Assembly: GCA_002377645.1 (NCBI GenBank)
Contig: DFQF01000055.1
Span: 1 to 54,422, forward strand
Direction: 5' to 3'
Length of the DNA: 54,422 nucleotides
Source of the DNA: Nitrospinaceae bacterium UBA3496
GTDB taxonomy: Bacteria; UBA8248
The notes under the pieces were generated by a model that was given only the letters and a program-made list of their open reading frames with translations, searched no databases and was not told the DNA's origin. This document shows positions 34,087 to 42,555 of the stretch, one piece after another; position 1 is the first letter of the stretch, and the number at the start of each line of letters is the position of its first letter. Position numbers and translations under genes: made by a program.

Positions 34087-35205
34087 ATGAGTTCTGCGAA
34101 AATTGAAGTACCGTATGTAGATGTAGCCTCCCTGAATACAGTTGTCCATGACGAAATTATGGAAGAGATCTCAAATATAATTCAAAGTGGTAGTTTTATT
34201 CTTGGTGAAGAAGTTGAAAAATTTGAAGAAAAATTTGCTGAATTATGCGGAGCTAAATATGCAATTGGTGTGAATTCAGGAACTGATGCTCTAATTCTTT
34301 CAATGCGTTCTTTAGATATTGGTGAAGGAGATGAGGTAATTACTGTTCCAAATAGCTTTGTAGCAACTGCTAGTGCAATTGCACTTCTAGGTGCAAAGCC
34401 GATTTTTGTTGATGTTGGCGATGATTTAAATATTGATCCTATGAAGGTAGAGGAAAAGATTTCTAAAAATACAAAAGCTATTTTGCCAGTACATTTAACC
34501 GGCAGGCCTTCTAATATGGCTCCTTTAATGGAAATTAGTAATAAATATGGATTACATATTGTAGAAGATTGCGCTCAGGCTGTTCTTGCTGAATATGACA
34601 ATCAAAAAGTAGGTTCTTTTGGTATTGCTGGTTGTTTTAGTTTACATCCGTTAAAAACATTAAGTGCTATAGGTGATGGAGGTATAATCACCACAAATGA
34701 TGAGGATTTATTTCATAAAATAAAAATTTTAAGGAATTTAGGTCTGAAAACAAGAGATGATTGTCAATTCTGGAGTGGGAACAGTAGATTAGATAATTTA
34801 CAGGCTGCTGTGCTGTTAGTAAAAATGAAATATATAGAAGAATGGACTGAACAAAGAATCTCGAATGCTTTCTTTTATCACAGAGGTCTTTCTGAATTTA
34901 ATAATTTGATTCTTCCTGTACCGAATGAAAGAGAAAAATCTGTTTTCCATACATATATTATTCAAACAGATAATCGTGATGAACTAAAAGATTTTCTTTT
35001 TTCAAGAGGAGTACAAACTGCAATTCATTACCCTATTCCTATACATTTACAGTCCATTGGATATGAATTGGGTTATGAACAAGGAAGTTTCCCTGTTACT
35101 GAAAGACAAGCCAGAAAAATTCTCAGTTTGCCTATTTTCCAAGGTCTAAGTAAAGAACAAATTTCATATGTTATCAAAACTATTGAAGATTTTTTTAATT
35201 CTTAA
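34087..35205 (+). CDS. DegT/DnrJ/EryC1/StrS sugar aminotransferase (copy 1)
   Basis: PLP-dependent transamination of a keto-sugar nucleotide to an amino sugar. PLP binding is shown by NSGTDAL near 63-69, VEDCAQAV near 159-166, and Lys 190 in SLHPLKTL followed by GDGG. The length of 372 aa is normal. The 57 bases before it (34030-34086) hold AAGG as the ribosome-binding site. A second member follows 19 bases on; the two are only moderately similar, so they probably aminate different positions or sugars rather than being a recent duplication. Confidence 0.9.
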   Translation: MSSAKIEVPYVDVASLNTVVHDEIMEEISNIIQSGSFILGEEVEKFEEKFAELCGAKYAIGVNSGTDALILSMRSLDIGEGDEVITVPNSFVATASAIALLGAKPIFVDVGDDLNIDPMKVEEKISKNTKAILPVHLTGRPSNMAPLMEISNKYGLHIVEDCAQAVLAEYDNQKVGSFGIAGCFSLHPLKTLSAIGDGGIITTNDEDLFHKIKILRNLGLKTRDDCQFWSGNSRLDNLQAAVLLVKMKYIEEWTEQRISNAFFYHRGLSEFNNLILPVPNEREKSVFHTYIIQTDNRDELKDFLFSRGVQTAIHYPIPIHLQSIGYELGYEQGSFPVTERQARKILSLPIFQGLSKEQISYVIKTIEDFFNS

Positions 35206-35224
35206 TTAGTGGAGTAATTCCAAA

Positions 35225-36334
35225 ATGAAGGTTCCATTTTCTTATCTCGACAGGCAATTCTCTGATATAGATGATTATTTAAGAGACATAAAATCACTAG
35301 TTGAATCTGGAGATTTTACGCTTGGAAATTCTCTAGAACAGTTTGAAAATAATTTTGCTTCTCTTATGGGAGCAAAGCATGGTATTGGTGTAGGCACCGG
35401 AACAGACGCAATTGCACTTCCCCTCAAAATGTTGGGTATTGGTTCTGGTGATGAGGTAATTACAACTACTATGACTTTTGTTGCAACAGTAGGTGCGATT
35501 GTTATGACCGGAGCAACACCAGTTTTTGTTGATAGTGAAGATGGATTTGTTATTGATCCCAGTAAAATAGAAGCAGCTATTACTCCCAAAACTAAAGCAA
35601 TTGTCCCAGTGCATTACACTGGAAATGTGGCAGACATGCCCGAGATAATTTCTATTGCGAAAAAACATAATTTATTTGTTATTGAAGATGCATGCCAATC
35701 AATTTGTGCTTCCATAAACGATCAGATGGTTGGTTCTTGGGGAGATGCAGTATCATTTAGCCTTCATCCACTGAAGAATCTTAATGTTTGGGGCGATGCC
35801 GGAATTGTTTTAACCGAAAATGATGAACTGGCCGAGAATCTAAGGCTCTACAGAAATCATGGGATGATTAATAGGGATGAAATTAGTTTTTTTGGTGTTA
35901 ACTGTAGAATGGATACATTGCAAGCGGTTATTGGCAATCGTTTAATAGAACAAACAAGTTTTATTACTGACAAAAGAATACAAAATGCAAAAAAATACGA
36001 TGAGGCACTTAGTTTGTTGAATGGCGATATAGAAGTGCCAGTAAGGAGAAAAGGTGTAAAACATGTTTTTCACTTATATATAGTTAGGACAAAAAGAAGA
36101 AACGAACTTATTAAATTTTTACAAGAGAGCGGGGTTGAGGCAAAAATTCATTATCCAATACCTATGCACTTACAGAAAGCATCTGAATATTTAGGGTATA
36201 AACAAGGTGATTTCCCTTTTGCAGAAAAGGACTGTTCAGAAATTCTCACACTTCCTGCCCATCAGCATTTAACGGACGAGGAATTAGATTATACAATCGA
36301 TTCTGTCTTTTCCTTTTTTCATAAGAAAAGATAG
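35225..36334 (+). CDS. DegT/DnrJ/EryC1/StrS sugar aminotransferase (copy 2)
   Basis: Second sugar aminotransferase in tandem. GTGTDAI near residue 57, IEDACQSI near 153-160, and Lys 184 in SLHPLKNL are the PLP-site elements. The following GDAG replaces the usual GDGG/GEGG. GGAG precedes ATG 35225. With the flanking epimerases it points to one or two amino groups in the final sugar. Confidence 0.9.
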   Translation: MKVPFSYLDRQFSDIDDYLRDIKSLVESGDFTLGNSLEQFENNFASLMGAKHGIGVGTGTDAIALPLKMLGIGSGDEVITTTMTFVATVGAIVMTGATPVFVDSEDGFVIDPSKIEAAITPKTKAIVPVHYTGNVADMPEIISIAKKHNLFVIEDACQSICASINDQMVGSWGDAVSFSLHPLKNLNVWGDAGIVLTENDELAENLRLYRNHGMINRDEISFFGVNCRMDTLQAVIGNRLIEQTSFITDKRIQNAKKYDEALSLLNGDIEVPVRRKGVKHVFHLYIVRTKRRNELIKFLQESGVEAKIHYPIPMHLQKASEYLGYKQGDFPFAEKDCSEILTLPAHQHLTDEELDYTIDSVFSFFHKKR

Positions 36335-36360
36335 AACTATAAAATCAAAGAGTTTAAAAA

Positions 36361-37353
36361 ATGAGAACATTGGTAACAGGAGGTGCTGGTTTTATAGGTA
36401 GTCACCTAGTAGACGCGCTCTTACTTGAGAACCACGAAGTTATCGTAATCGATGATTTGTCTACAGGAAGATTAGATAATCTTGCTCGGGCTAAATCTAA
36501 GAAAAATCTTCAGATTATCGATGAAAGTATCACAGAAAAAGAAAAGATTTCAAAATATTTCGATGAAATTGATTGGGTTTTTCATTTAGCCGGTTTAGCG
36601 GATATTGTCCCCTCAATAAGTAATCCTGAGAATTATTTTCGTGTGAATTCATTAGGAACAATGAATGTTTTAGAACTTTCTAGAGGCAATGGAGTAAAGA
36701 GATTTGTTTATGCTGCTTCGTCTTCTTGTTATGGAATACCAAAACTTTATCCAACACCAGAATCTTCAGATATTCAAGTTGAATACCCATACGCATTAAC
36801 TAAGTATTTAGGTGAAGAATGTGTTTTGCACTGGGGTAAAATCTATGATTTGCCAGTCATTTCACTTAGACTTTTTAATGTCTATGGTCCTAGATCTAGA
36901 ACAACCGGAACTTATGGTGCAGTTTTTGGTGTTTTTCTTGCACAAAAGATTAATAACAAACCACTCACCGTAGTGGGAGATGGTACACAGTTGCGAGATT
37001 TTACTTTTGTTTCAGATGTTGTGAATGCATTCTTACAGGCTGCAAAATCACAAGTTAGACAAGAGATTTTTAATGTAGGTTCTGGTTCTCCACAAAGTGT
37101 TAATAGACTCGTTGAACTTTTAGAATGTAAAGAAATCGAATATATTCCAAAGAGACCAGGAGAACCGGATTGTACTCATGCAGATGTTACCAAGATTAAG
37201 AAGATTTTAGGTTGGGAAGCAAACATTTCATTTTCTTCAGGAGTAAGAATTATGTTAGATAATCTGAAAGATTGGGAAAATGCTCCTCTATGGACATCCG
37301 ATACTATTAAAAAAGAAACTGAAGACTGGTTTTCTAAATTATCTGACAAATAA
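36361..37353 (+). CDS. NAD-dependent nucleotide-sugar 4-epimerase (GalE/WbpP-like SDR)
   Basis: Last gene of the co-directional cluster. TGGAGFIGSH binds NAD near the N-terminus. YAASSSCYG and the catalytic YALTK follow near residues 120-148; RLFNVYGPRSRTTGTYGAV is close to UDP-GlcNAc 4-epimerase (WbpP) and UDP-glucose epimerases. The 330 aa length fits. It ends 26 bases from the 3' end of selC, which lies on the opposite strand. A dehydratase activity is less likely because no typical hexose dehydratase motif is seen. Confidence 0.87.
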   Translation: MRTLVTGGAGFIGSHLVDALLLENHEVIVIDDLSTGRLDNLARAKSKKNLQIIDESITEKEKISKYFDEIDWVFHLAGLADIVPSISNPENYFRVNSLGTMNVLELSRGNGVKRFVYAASSSCYGIPKLYPTPESSDIQVEYPYALTKYLGEECVLHWGKIYDLPVISLRLFNVYGPRSRTTGTYGAVFGVFLAQKINNKPLTVVGDGTQLRDFTFVSDVVNAFLQAAKSQVRQEIFNVGSGSPQSVNRLVELLECKEIEYIPKRPGEPDCTHADVTKIKKILGWEANISFSSGVRIMLDNLKDWENAPLWTSDTIKKETEDWFSKLSDK

Positions 37354-37379
37354 CGAATTTAGGTTGAAAGTTTTAAAAG

Positions 37380-37476
37380 TGGCGGGAGCACGTGGGAGTC
37401 GAACCCACCGACGAATTGTTTAGACCCGCCCACTGGATTTGAAGTCCAGGCGGCACACCAGCACCGATGTGCTCCC
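37380..37476 (-). tRNA. selC: Selenocysteine tRNA (anticodon TCA)
   Basis: Read on the minus strand, the gene has an 8-base-pair acceptor stem (GGGAGCAC with GTGCTCCC), a 5-base T stem (GTGGG/CCCAC) around TTCGACT, a 6-pair D stem with a 4-base loop, and a long variable arm. This 8+5 layout is specific to bacterial tRNA-Sec. The anticodon arm CTGGA-CTTCAAA-TCCAG places TCA as anticodon. Discriminator G and the CCA end are encoded (CCA at 37380-37382). At 97 bases it is long, as expected. It implies that the genome encodes SelA, SelB, SelD and at least one selenoprotein, none of which I see in this window. Confidence 0.95.
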
Positions 37477-37530
37477 ATTTAGAAAATACACCTCTTTTTA
37501 TAATGAGAAAAGGTTAGATTTTAAATTTTA

Positions 37531-38682
37531 TTATTGTATTTTTGGTTTGAAATTTTGTAATTCTTTGCCACCTTCTTCTGTAACTACAAATAGAGAACCA
37601 ATCAGAGGTGGCATCTCTTTGTTTTCTATTAAACCTCTTGGTTGAACTATTACTAATTGATTTTCCGTAAGTTTATCAGGAAATTTTGTTTGGCTATTAT
37701 AGTGATTTCGTCCTTCTGCAATAAATTCGGTAATCTTTAATTTAGAAGTAGAAAGTTTTTTTGCCTCTTGTAAGATATCATTTATAGTTTTTCCAGGTTT
37801 TATTAATGGAGTAGTCTGTTTAATTATTTCACTATAAAGGGATAAAGTTTCTTTAAAAGAAGGATCAGGTTCACCTAAAACAGAAGGAAAAAGGATATAT
37901 CCAGGACAATTGCCGTAGGATACACTTAATTGATTTAAGATAAAGTCTTTATTAGACAATTTTTTTAAAGAAGGATTGATTGAGGGTTCTGTACAATTTT
38001 GTAAACTGGAATTAATAGAAACAGCACAAAATTCTGTTATCCCTCCACTACTGTATCCTGATTTAGCGAGTTCCCCAAATAGTTCACTTTCTGTGAGATT
38101 AGGCTCAATTTGCTGAATGTAACTTTCTGCGGCGATATCTGTACATTTAGATCCATAGCGGTAAAAAACAAGCTCAGTCGAACTTTTTTGAGACATTAAA
38201 TTTGAAAAATTGTTAAGTTCTAATTTTAGACTTATTTCTGGAAGATCTGATTCAATGTTTTTTAAATTGAGTTTTGGGTATTGGAATTCATTTCTTTCTT
38301 TCAAGAATCCTATTTTCCCTTGTTCAAGATTGATATTTCTAAGGTGATCAATGAGTATTTGTTCGTAACTGGTATTGATTAGCCTTATGTCTTTAAATAT
38401 GGTTCTTTTTTGAAGACTTTCGATAGCCCTTTGAGATTTAGTGAAGATAGTGGAAATTCCCTTCCTCTGAAAAACAATCATAAAAAAATGTCGATCATAT
38501 AATCCTGTAATCCATCTCGATTCTGGATTTGGAAAAAAATTATCTCTTCCTCCAAAAAGTACTAAGCAATCAACATCTTCTAAGTCCATTCTTTCTTCTA
38601 TAAGTATATGTCTTCTTTCATATTCTGAGATTGGAATATCAGGATAAAGATTTTTATTGAGTGTACCTGGAATATTTAACAT
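37531..38682 (-). CDS. Degenerate M24 (creatinase/Xaa-Pro peptidase)-fold protein without metal ligands
   Basis: The overall layout follows M24 peptidases: an N-terminal creatinase-like domain (LVLFGGRDNFFPNPESRWITG, KQRAIESL-like region) and a C-terminal pita-bread domain. However, the metal-site positions are lost. NQLSVSYGNCPGYI stands where DxG...Y..D is expected, AEGRNHYNSQ where the HG...HE His is, IVQPRG where the first Glu is, and no Glu-Asp pair occurs near the end. I infer a non-catalytic or repurposed member. It begins 14 bases after the MDR dehydrogenase stop and could be co-transcribed with it. Compare the intact M24 enzyme at 19270. Confidence 0.65.
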   Translation of the reverse strand: MLNIPGTLNKNLYPDIPISEYERRHILIEERMDLEDVDCLVLFGGRDNFFPNPESRWITGLYDRHFFMIVFQRKGISTIFTKSQRAIESLQKRTIFKDIRLINTSYEQILIDHLRNINLEQGKIGFLKERNEFQYPKLNLKNIESDLPEISLKLELNNFSNLMSQKSSTELVFYRYGSKCTDIAAESYIQQIEPNLTESELFGELAKSGYSSGGITEFCAVSINSSLQNCTEPSINPSLKKLSNKDFILNQLSVSYGNCPGYILFPSVLGEPDPSFKETLSLYSEIIKQTTPLIKPGKTINDILQEAKKLSTSKLKITEFIAEGRNHYNSQTKFPDKLTENQLVIVQPRGLIENKEMPPLIGSLFVVTEEGGKELQNFKPKIQ

Positions 38683-38696
38683 TTTTCTCTTTCTAT

Positions 38697-39728
38697 CTAA
38701 TTGTTAACTTGTAAAACTATTTTCCCAAATTGTTTGCCTTCTTCTAATTTTTCGTGAGCTTCTTTACAGTCTTCAAGTTTCATTACGCAGTCAACAACCG
38801 GTTTTAATTTTCCTTCTTCAAAGAAAGACAGAAGTTTTTTAAACGAGGGCAAGGTTCCCATTGTACTTCCTAAAACAGAAAGTTGTTTTGCAAAAAGGAG
38901 AGCAAGATTTGTTTCTCCTTTAAAACCAGTAGTTGCTCCGCATGTTACAATACGGCCGTGATAAGCAGCACTCTTTATACTTTCTTTCCATGTTGCGTCT
39001 CCTACATGTTCTAGAATCACGTCGACACCAGCATTTTTTGTAATTTCTTTAACTCTTTCACTTATAGATTCGTTTTTATAGTTAATTATTTCATCTGCAC
39101 CTAAATCTAATGCTTGTTTAGCTTTTTTTTCTGTACTTGTACAAGCAATTACCTTAGCTCCGATTAATTTTCCAATTTGTATCGCGGCAGAACCTACACC
39201 ACTTCCTGCACCTTGAATGAGAAGAGTTTCGCCCATTTTTAGCTTTGCTCTTTCGGTGAGCATTCTCCAAGCAGTTATGAATACAATAGGAATAGCAGCT
39301 CCCTCTTCGAAACTAAGATTTTTCGGTAAAGGTAATATGTTAGGTCTGGTAACATTAATAAATTCACAGCAAGCACCATTTGATTGTTCTCCAATAATTT
39401 CAAATGTGCCTTTTGGAGGATCGTCACAAAGATAAAAAGGGACCCCTCCGTAACTTTCTAGAGGAAAATCTATTATGGATTGTCCTACCTCTAGATCATT
39501 AACTCCTTCTCCCAAAGCAACTATTTCACCAGTAAAATCTGAACCACCTATATGAGGCATCACAGATTTTATTCCTGGCAACCCTTTCCTTACCCAAAGG
39601 TCTAAATGATTAAGTCCAACAGCTCTTACTTTAACTAAAACTTTCCCAGGACTGGGAGTAGGTTCTTCTATATCTTCCACTTTTAAAACTTCAGGTCCTC
39701 CATATTCATGAAAACGGACACATTTCAT
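38697..39728 (-). CDS. Medium-chain dehydrogenase/reductase (quinone-oxidoreductase-like)
   Basis: NAD(P)H-dependent MDR oxidoreductase. The N-terminal catalytic domain contains NHLDLWVRKG and GGSDFTGEIVALGEGV; the Rossmann motif QGAGSGVGSAAIQIGK is near residue 170. The Cys cluster of zinc-dependent alcohol dehydrogenases is absent, so it is more like NADPH:quinone or enoyl reductases. CAGGAG precedes ATG 39728. The 343 aa length fits. It lies in a minus-strand run (DUF523 protein, hydroxyacyl-CoA dehydrogenase, ThDP enzyme) that may be an operon. The substrate is unknown. Confidence 0.85.
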   Translation of the reverse strand: MKCVRFHEYGGPEVLKVEDIEEPTPSPGKVLVKVRAVGLNHLDLWVRKGLPGIKSVMPHIGGSDFTGEIVALGEGVNDLEVGQSIIDFPLESYGGVPFYLCDDPPKGTFEIIGEQSNGACCEFINVTRPNILPLPKNLSFEEGAAIPIVFITAWRMLTERAKLKMGETLLIQGAGSGVGSAAIQIGKLIGAKVIACTSTEKKAKQALDLGADEIINYKNESISERVKEITKNAGVDVILEHVGDATWKESIKSAAYHGRIVTCGATTGFKGETNLALLFAKQLSVLGSTMGTLPSFKKLLSFFEEGKLKPVVDCVMKLEDCKEAHEKLEEGKQFGKIVLQVNN

Positions 39729-39752
39729 TTTTTTCTCCTGTATTCAAAATTT

Positions 39753-40718
39753 TTACAAATTTCCTTTGCCTGAATTTGAAATATCCATCAACTCAAAGGG
39801 ATAGGGTTCAAAGTACGTCTGGTTTTCAAGGTAACTATTCTGATACCTTGTAATCCAAGAGCGGATAACTTGTATAAGAGCAGACAATGGGACTCTTCTG
39901 TCTGAATATTGTTTAAAGAGATGCAAAATAAATTTTTTTTCTTTCTGAGTTAAAAGTTTAGAGAAAAATCCCATTACGTGCATTAATACATTAACATTAG
40001 TTTTTCTTCTATATGGTTTTTCGAAAACTAACTGTAGATTCTTTTCATATGCCCTAAATACTTTTGTGAGGTTAGATTTATTATAAGAAGCAATAATTTT
40101 GCCAAGTTTTCTCATAGTTTTCTCATTATAGGCCATCATTAAAAATTTATTATTTGCATGATATTTAATTAATGAAGATATTTTTTTTGTTTTTTTCGTA
40201 TCCCTAAATGATGATAAGGCAAAAAGCTTGGTGAAAAAATGTTCTCGTATATGAAAATTCCTAAGTCTTCCCTCGTCTTCTATAGCAAGTCCAGGAAATA
40301 CTTTTATAACTTTTTTTGTGAAAAGACCTGGCCCCTTTCCCGCACTTTGTTCTTTGTCTTGTTTGAAGTAGTATTTTGCATCTTTTATTCCGCAGGATGG
40401 TGATTTTGCTTTCAAAATGAATCCATCTACAGTTTCTAGGTTGTTTAGGAACGAATTTGCAAATTGATTCATTGAGAAGGTAAGTTTTTTATTTGTAGAA
40501 GGTTGTACAAGAGTTAAATTTTTCTTTTGAACTATTCTTATCGGGTCTCTAGGAGTTCCAAGTCCAATTTCGATTTCTGGACAGACAGGAATAAAATCAA
40601 TATGAGGCATCATTAAATCAAGTGGGTCAAAACTTATTTTTAATCCATTATATCTACATGAATCAAACTCTAGACATTTACTGATTACTACTGTTGGTTT
40701 AGTGAATTTACGATACAT
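39753..40718 (-). CDS. DUF523-DUF1722 fusion protein
   Basis: N-terminal DUF523: SKCLEFDSCRYNG (Cys 15, 21), FIPVCPEIEIGLGTPRDPI and AKSPSCG, a conserved Cys pattern. C-terminal DUF1722 from about residue 170 (REHFFTKLFALSSF, AYNEKTMRKLGKI, LTQKEKKFILHLF, PLSALIQVIRSW). This two-domain form is widespread and its biochemical role is not established as far as I know; DUF1722 members can neighbour photolyase genes. Here the neighbours are metabolic, with 30 bases to the upstream gene. GAGTAAAAG precedes ATG 40718. Confidence 0.85.
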   Translation of the reverse strand: MYRKFTKPTVVISKCLEFDSCRYNGLKISFDPLDLMMPHIDFIPVCPEIEIGLGTPRDPIRIVQKKNLTLVQPSTNKKLTFSMNQFANSFLNNLETVDGFILKAKSPSCGIKDAKYYFKQDKEQSAGKGPGLFTKKVIKVFPGLAIEDEGRLRNFHIREHFFTKLFALSSFRDTKKTKKISSLIKYHANNKFLMMAYNEKTMRKLGKIIASYNKSNLTKVFRAYEKNLQLVFEKPYRRKTNVNVLMHVMGFFSKLLTQKEKKFILHLFKQYSDRRVPLSALIQVIRSWITRYQNSYLENQTYFEPYPFELMDISNSGKGNL

Positions 40719-40748
40719 CTTTTACTCTGTTATTTAAATTAATGAAAT

Positions 40749-42533
40749 TTACCTTTGTTTTTGTTTGTATTCATAGAATCCTATACCTGATTTTCTTCCT
40801 AACCACTTAGCAGAAGACATACGTCTTAAAATAGGAGGAGGCATAAAGCGTGATTCTCCGAGTTCTTCAAACATTGCGTCTGAAACAAATGTTTGGACAT
40901 CAATACCCACTAAATCTAAGAGTGTAAGCGGACCCATCGGGTAGCCTAATCCTGAACTGATAACTTTATCCATATTTTCCCGAGTAGCTAATTTTTCATC
41001 GAATGCTTGAGCAGCATGATTTAGGTATGGAATTAAAAGACGATTAACGAGAAATCCTGGGCGATCTTGGACTGGGATGGGAACTTTCCCTATTTTTTTA
41101 CAAAATTCTTTTCCAAATGCAAAGGTTTTTTCAGAAGTTTGAATAGCCTGTATTACTTCAACAAGTTTCATCGCGTAAGGAGGATTAAAGAAATGTAGAC
41201 CTAGAACTTTATCAGGTCGATTTGTTGAAGAAGCAATCGATGTAACGGATAGACATGAAGTGTTCGATGCTAAGAAAGCATCCTTTTTAACTATTTTGTC
41301 GAGTTCTCTAAACATTTCAGTTTTTGCGTCAAGATTCTCAATTATAACTTCAATAACTAAGTCACATTCAGCCAAAGAATTCAAATCAGTTGAACCTTGT
41401 AATCGAGTTAAAATTTCTGATTTTATAGAAGAATCTAGTTTTCCTCTTTGAACTGCAATTTCAAGATTTCCTTTTATCTTTTCTAGTCCTTTGGTTAAAA
41501 TTTTATTGTTCTCTTCTACTCCAAAAACTTCAAATCCGGAGGTTAGGCAAACCTGTGCAATTCCACTTCCCATAGTTCCTAATCCTACAATACCTATTTT
41601 TTTTATATTTTCAGGAAAATTGATATCTTCTTTCTTTTCTATAGATGTATGTTCTTTTTCAACTGTTCCGTAAAATCCTGGTTTTTTGTAGTTGTAAAAG
41701 CCCTTTCCGCTTTTTGTTCCTATATAACCAGAGTCAATCATTTTGTTAACCAAATCTGGCGGTTTATATCTAGGGTCTTTAAGTTGTTTATAAAGAGAAA
41801 GAGAGACGGTTCTATGAATGTCCAGACCTTCAATATCTAGCAACTCCATTGGACCTATTTTGTAGCCAAGACCTAATTTTACTGCTGTGTCGAGATCCGA
41901 AGGATTGGTATATCCGGTTTCAATTAAATGAATACAATCATTTAAAAAAGGAGATAAAAAATAGTTTAAGATAAAACCAGGAGAGTCTTTTGTTCTTGTA
42001 GGAATTTGTCCCAATCTTTCTAAAAACTCGAAAGTCTTTGTATAAGTATTTTCGCTAGTATTGATTCCCGATGTAATTTCAACTGTTTTGTTTAAAGTTG
42101 CAGGAAGACAAAAGTGTGTTCCTATTGTCCTGTCTGGACGACCAGAATGTAATCCCATGTTGGTTATTGATAATGTGCTGGTGTTTGAAGCAAAAATAGT
42201 TTCTTCTTTAACAAACGAATTTAAATTTTTGAATAGTTTGTTTTTTGTATTTTGATCTTCAACTATAGCTTCAATAATTATATCGCAATCGTTCAGTGAT
42301 TGAATTGTTTTCACTTGTTGTATTGAGTTCTCGATTGATTTCTTTTGTTCTGATGTTAGTTTCCCTTTTGTGATTCCAGTAGACAGAAAGTTTTTTATAT
42401 TTTCAAAACCATTTTTCAAATTTTCTTGATTTTCATCAGTAATAAATGTGGACAGGCCAGCTTTTGCACACAAAATCGCAATATTTGAGCCCATTGTGCC
42501 TATCCCAATTATTCCAACTTTTTTAAATTCCAT
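40749..42533 (-). CDS. 3-hydroxyacyl-CoA dehydrogenase with two tandem complete units
   Basis: NAD-dependent oxidation of 3-hydroxyacyl-CoA to 3-oxoacyl-CoA. The chain holds two full dehydrogenases. Unit 1 (about 1-285) has GIIGIGTMGS and catalytic His 140/Glu 152. Unit 2 (about 311-594) has GIVGLGTMGS and His 447/Glu 459 in GLHFFNPPYAMKLVEV. The His-Glu spacing is 12 in both. Unit 1 is divergent around its His (THFCLPATLNKTVEI instead of HFFNPP), so its substrate may differ. Normal single-unit enzymes have about 285-300 aa. There is no crotonase domain. It lies between the DUF523 protein and a ThDP enzyme gene, 22 bases from the latter's stop. Confidence 0.9.
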   Translation of the reverse strand: MEFKKVGIIGIGTMGSNIAILCAKAGLSTFITDENQENLKNGFENIKNFLSTGITKGKLTSEQKKSIENSIQQVKTIQSLNDCDIIIEAIVEDQNTKNKLFKNLNSFVKEETIFASNTSTLSITNMGLHSGRPDRTIGTHFCLPATLNKTVEITSGINTSENTYTKTFEFLERLGQIPTRTKDSPGFILNYFLSPFLNDCIHLIETGYTNPSDLDTAVKLGLGYKIGPMELLDIEGLDIHRTVSLSLYKQLKDPRYKPPDLVNKMIDSGYIGTKSGKGFYNYKKPGFYGTVEKEHTSIEKKEDINFPENIKKIGIVGLGTMGSGIAQVCLTSGFEVFGVEENNKILTKGLEKIKGNLEIAVQRGKLDSSIKSEILTRLQGSTDLNSLAECDLVIEVIIENLDAKTEMFRELDKIVKKDAFLASNTSCLSVTSIASSTNRPDKVLGLHFFNPPYAMKLVEVIQAIQTSEKTFAFGKEFCKKIGKVPIPVQDRPGFLVNRLLIPYLNHAAQAFDEKLATRENMDKVISSGLGYPMGPLTLLDLVGIDVQTFVSDAMFEELGESRFMPPPILRRMSSAKWLGRKSGIGFYEYKQKQR

Positions 42534-42555
42534 TGGAGTACCTCATCTTCTGTAA

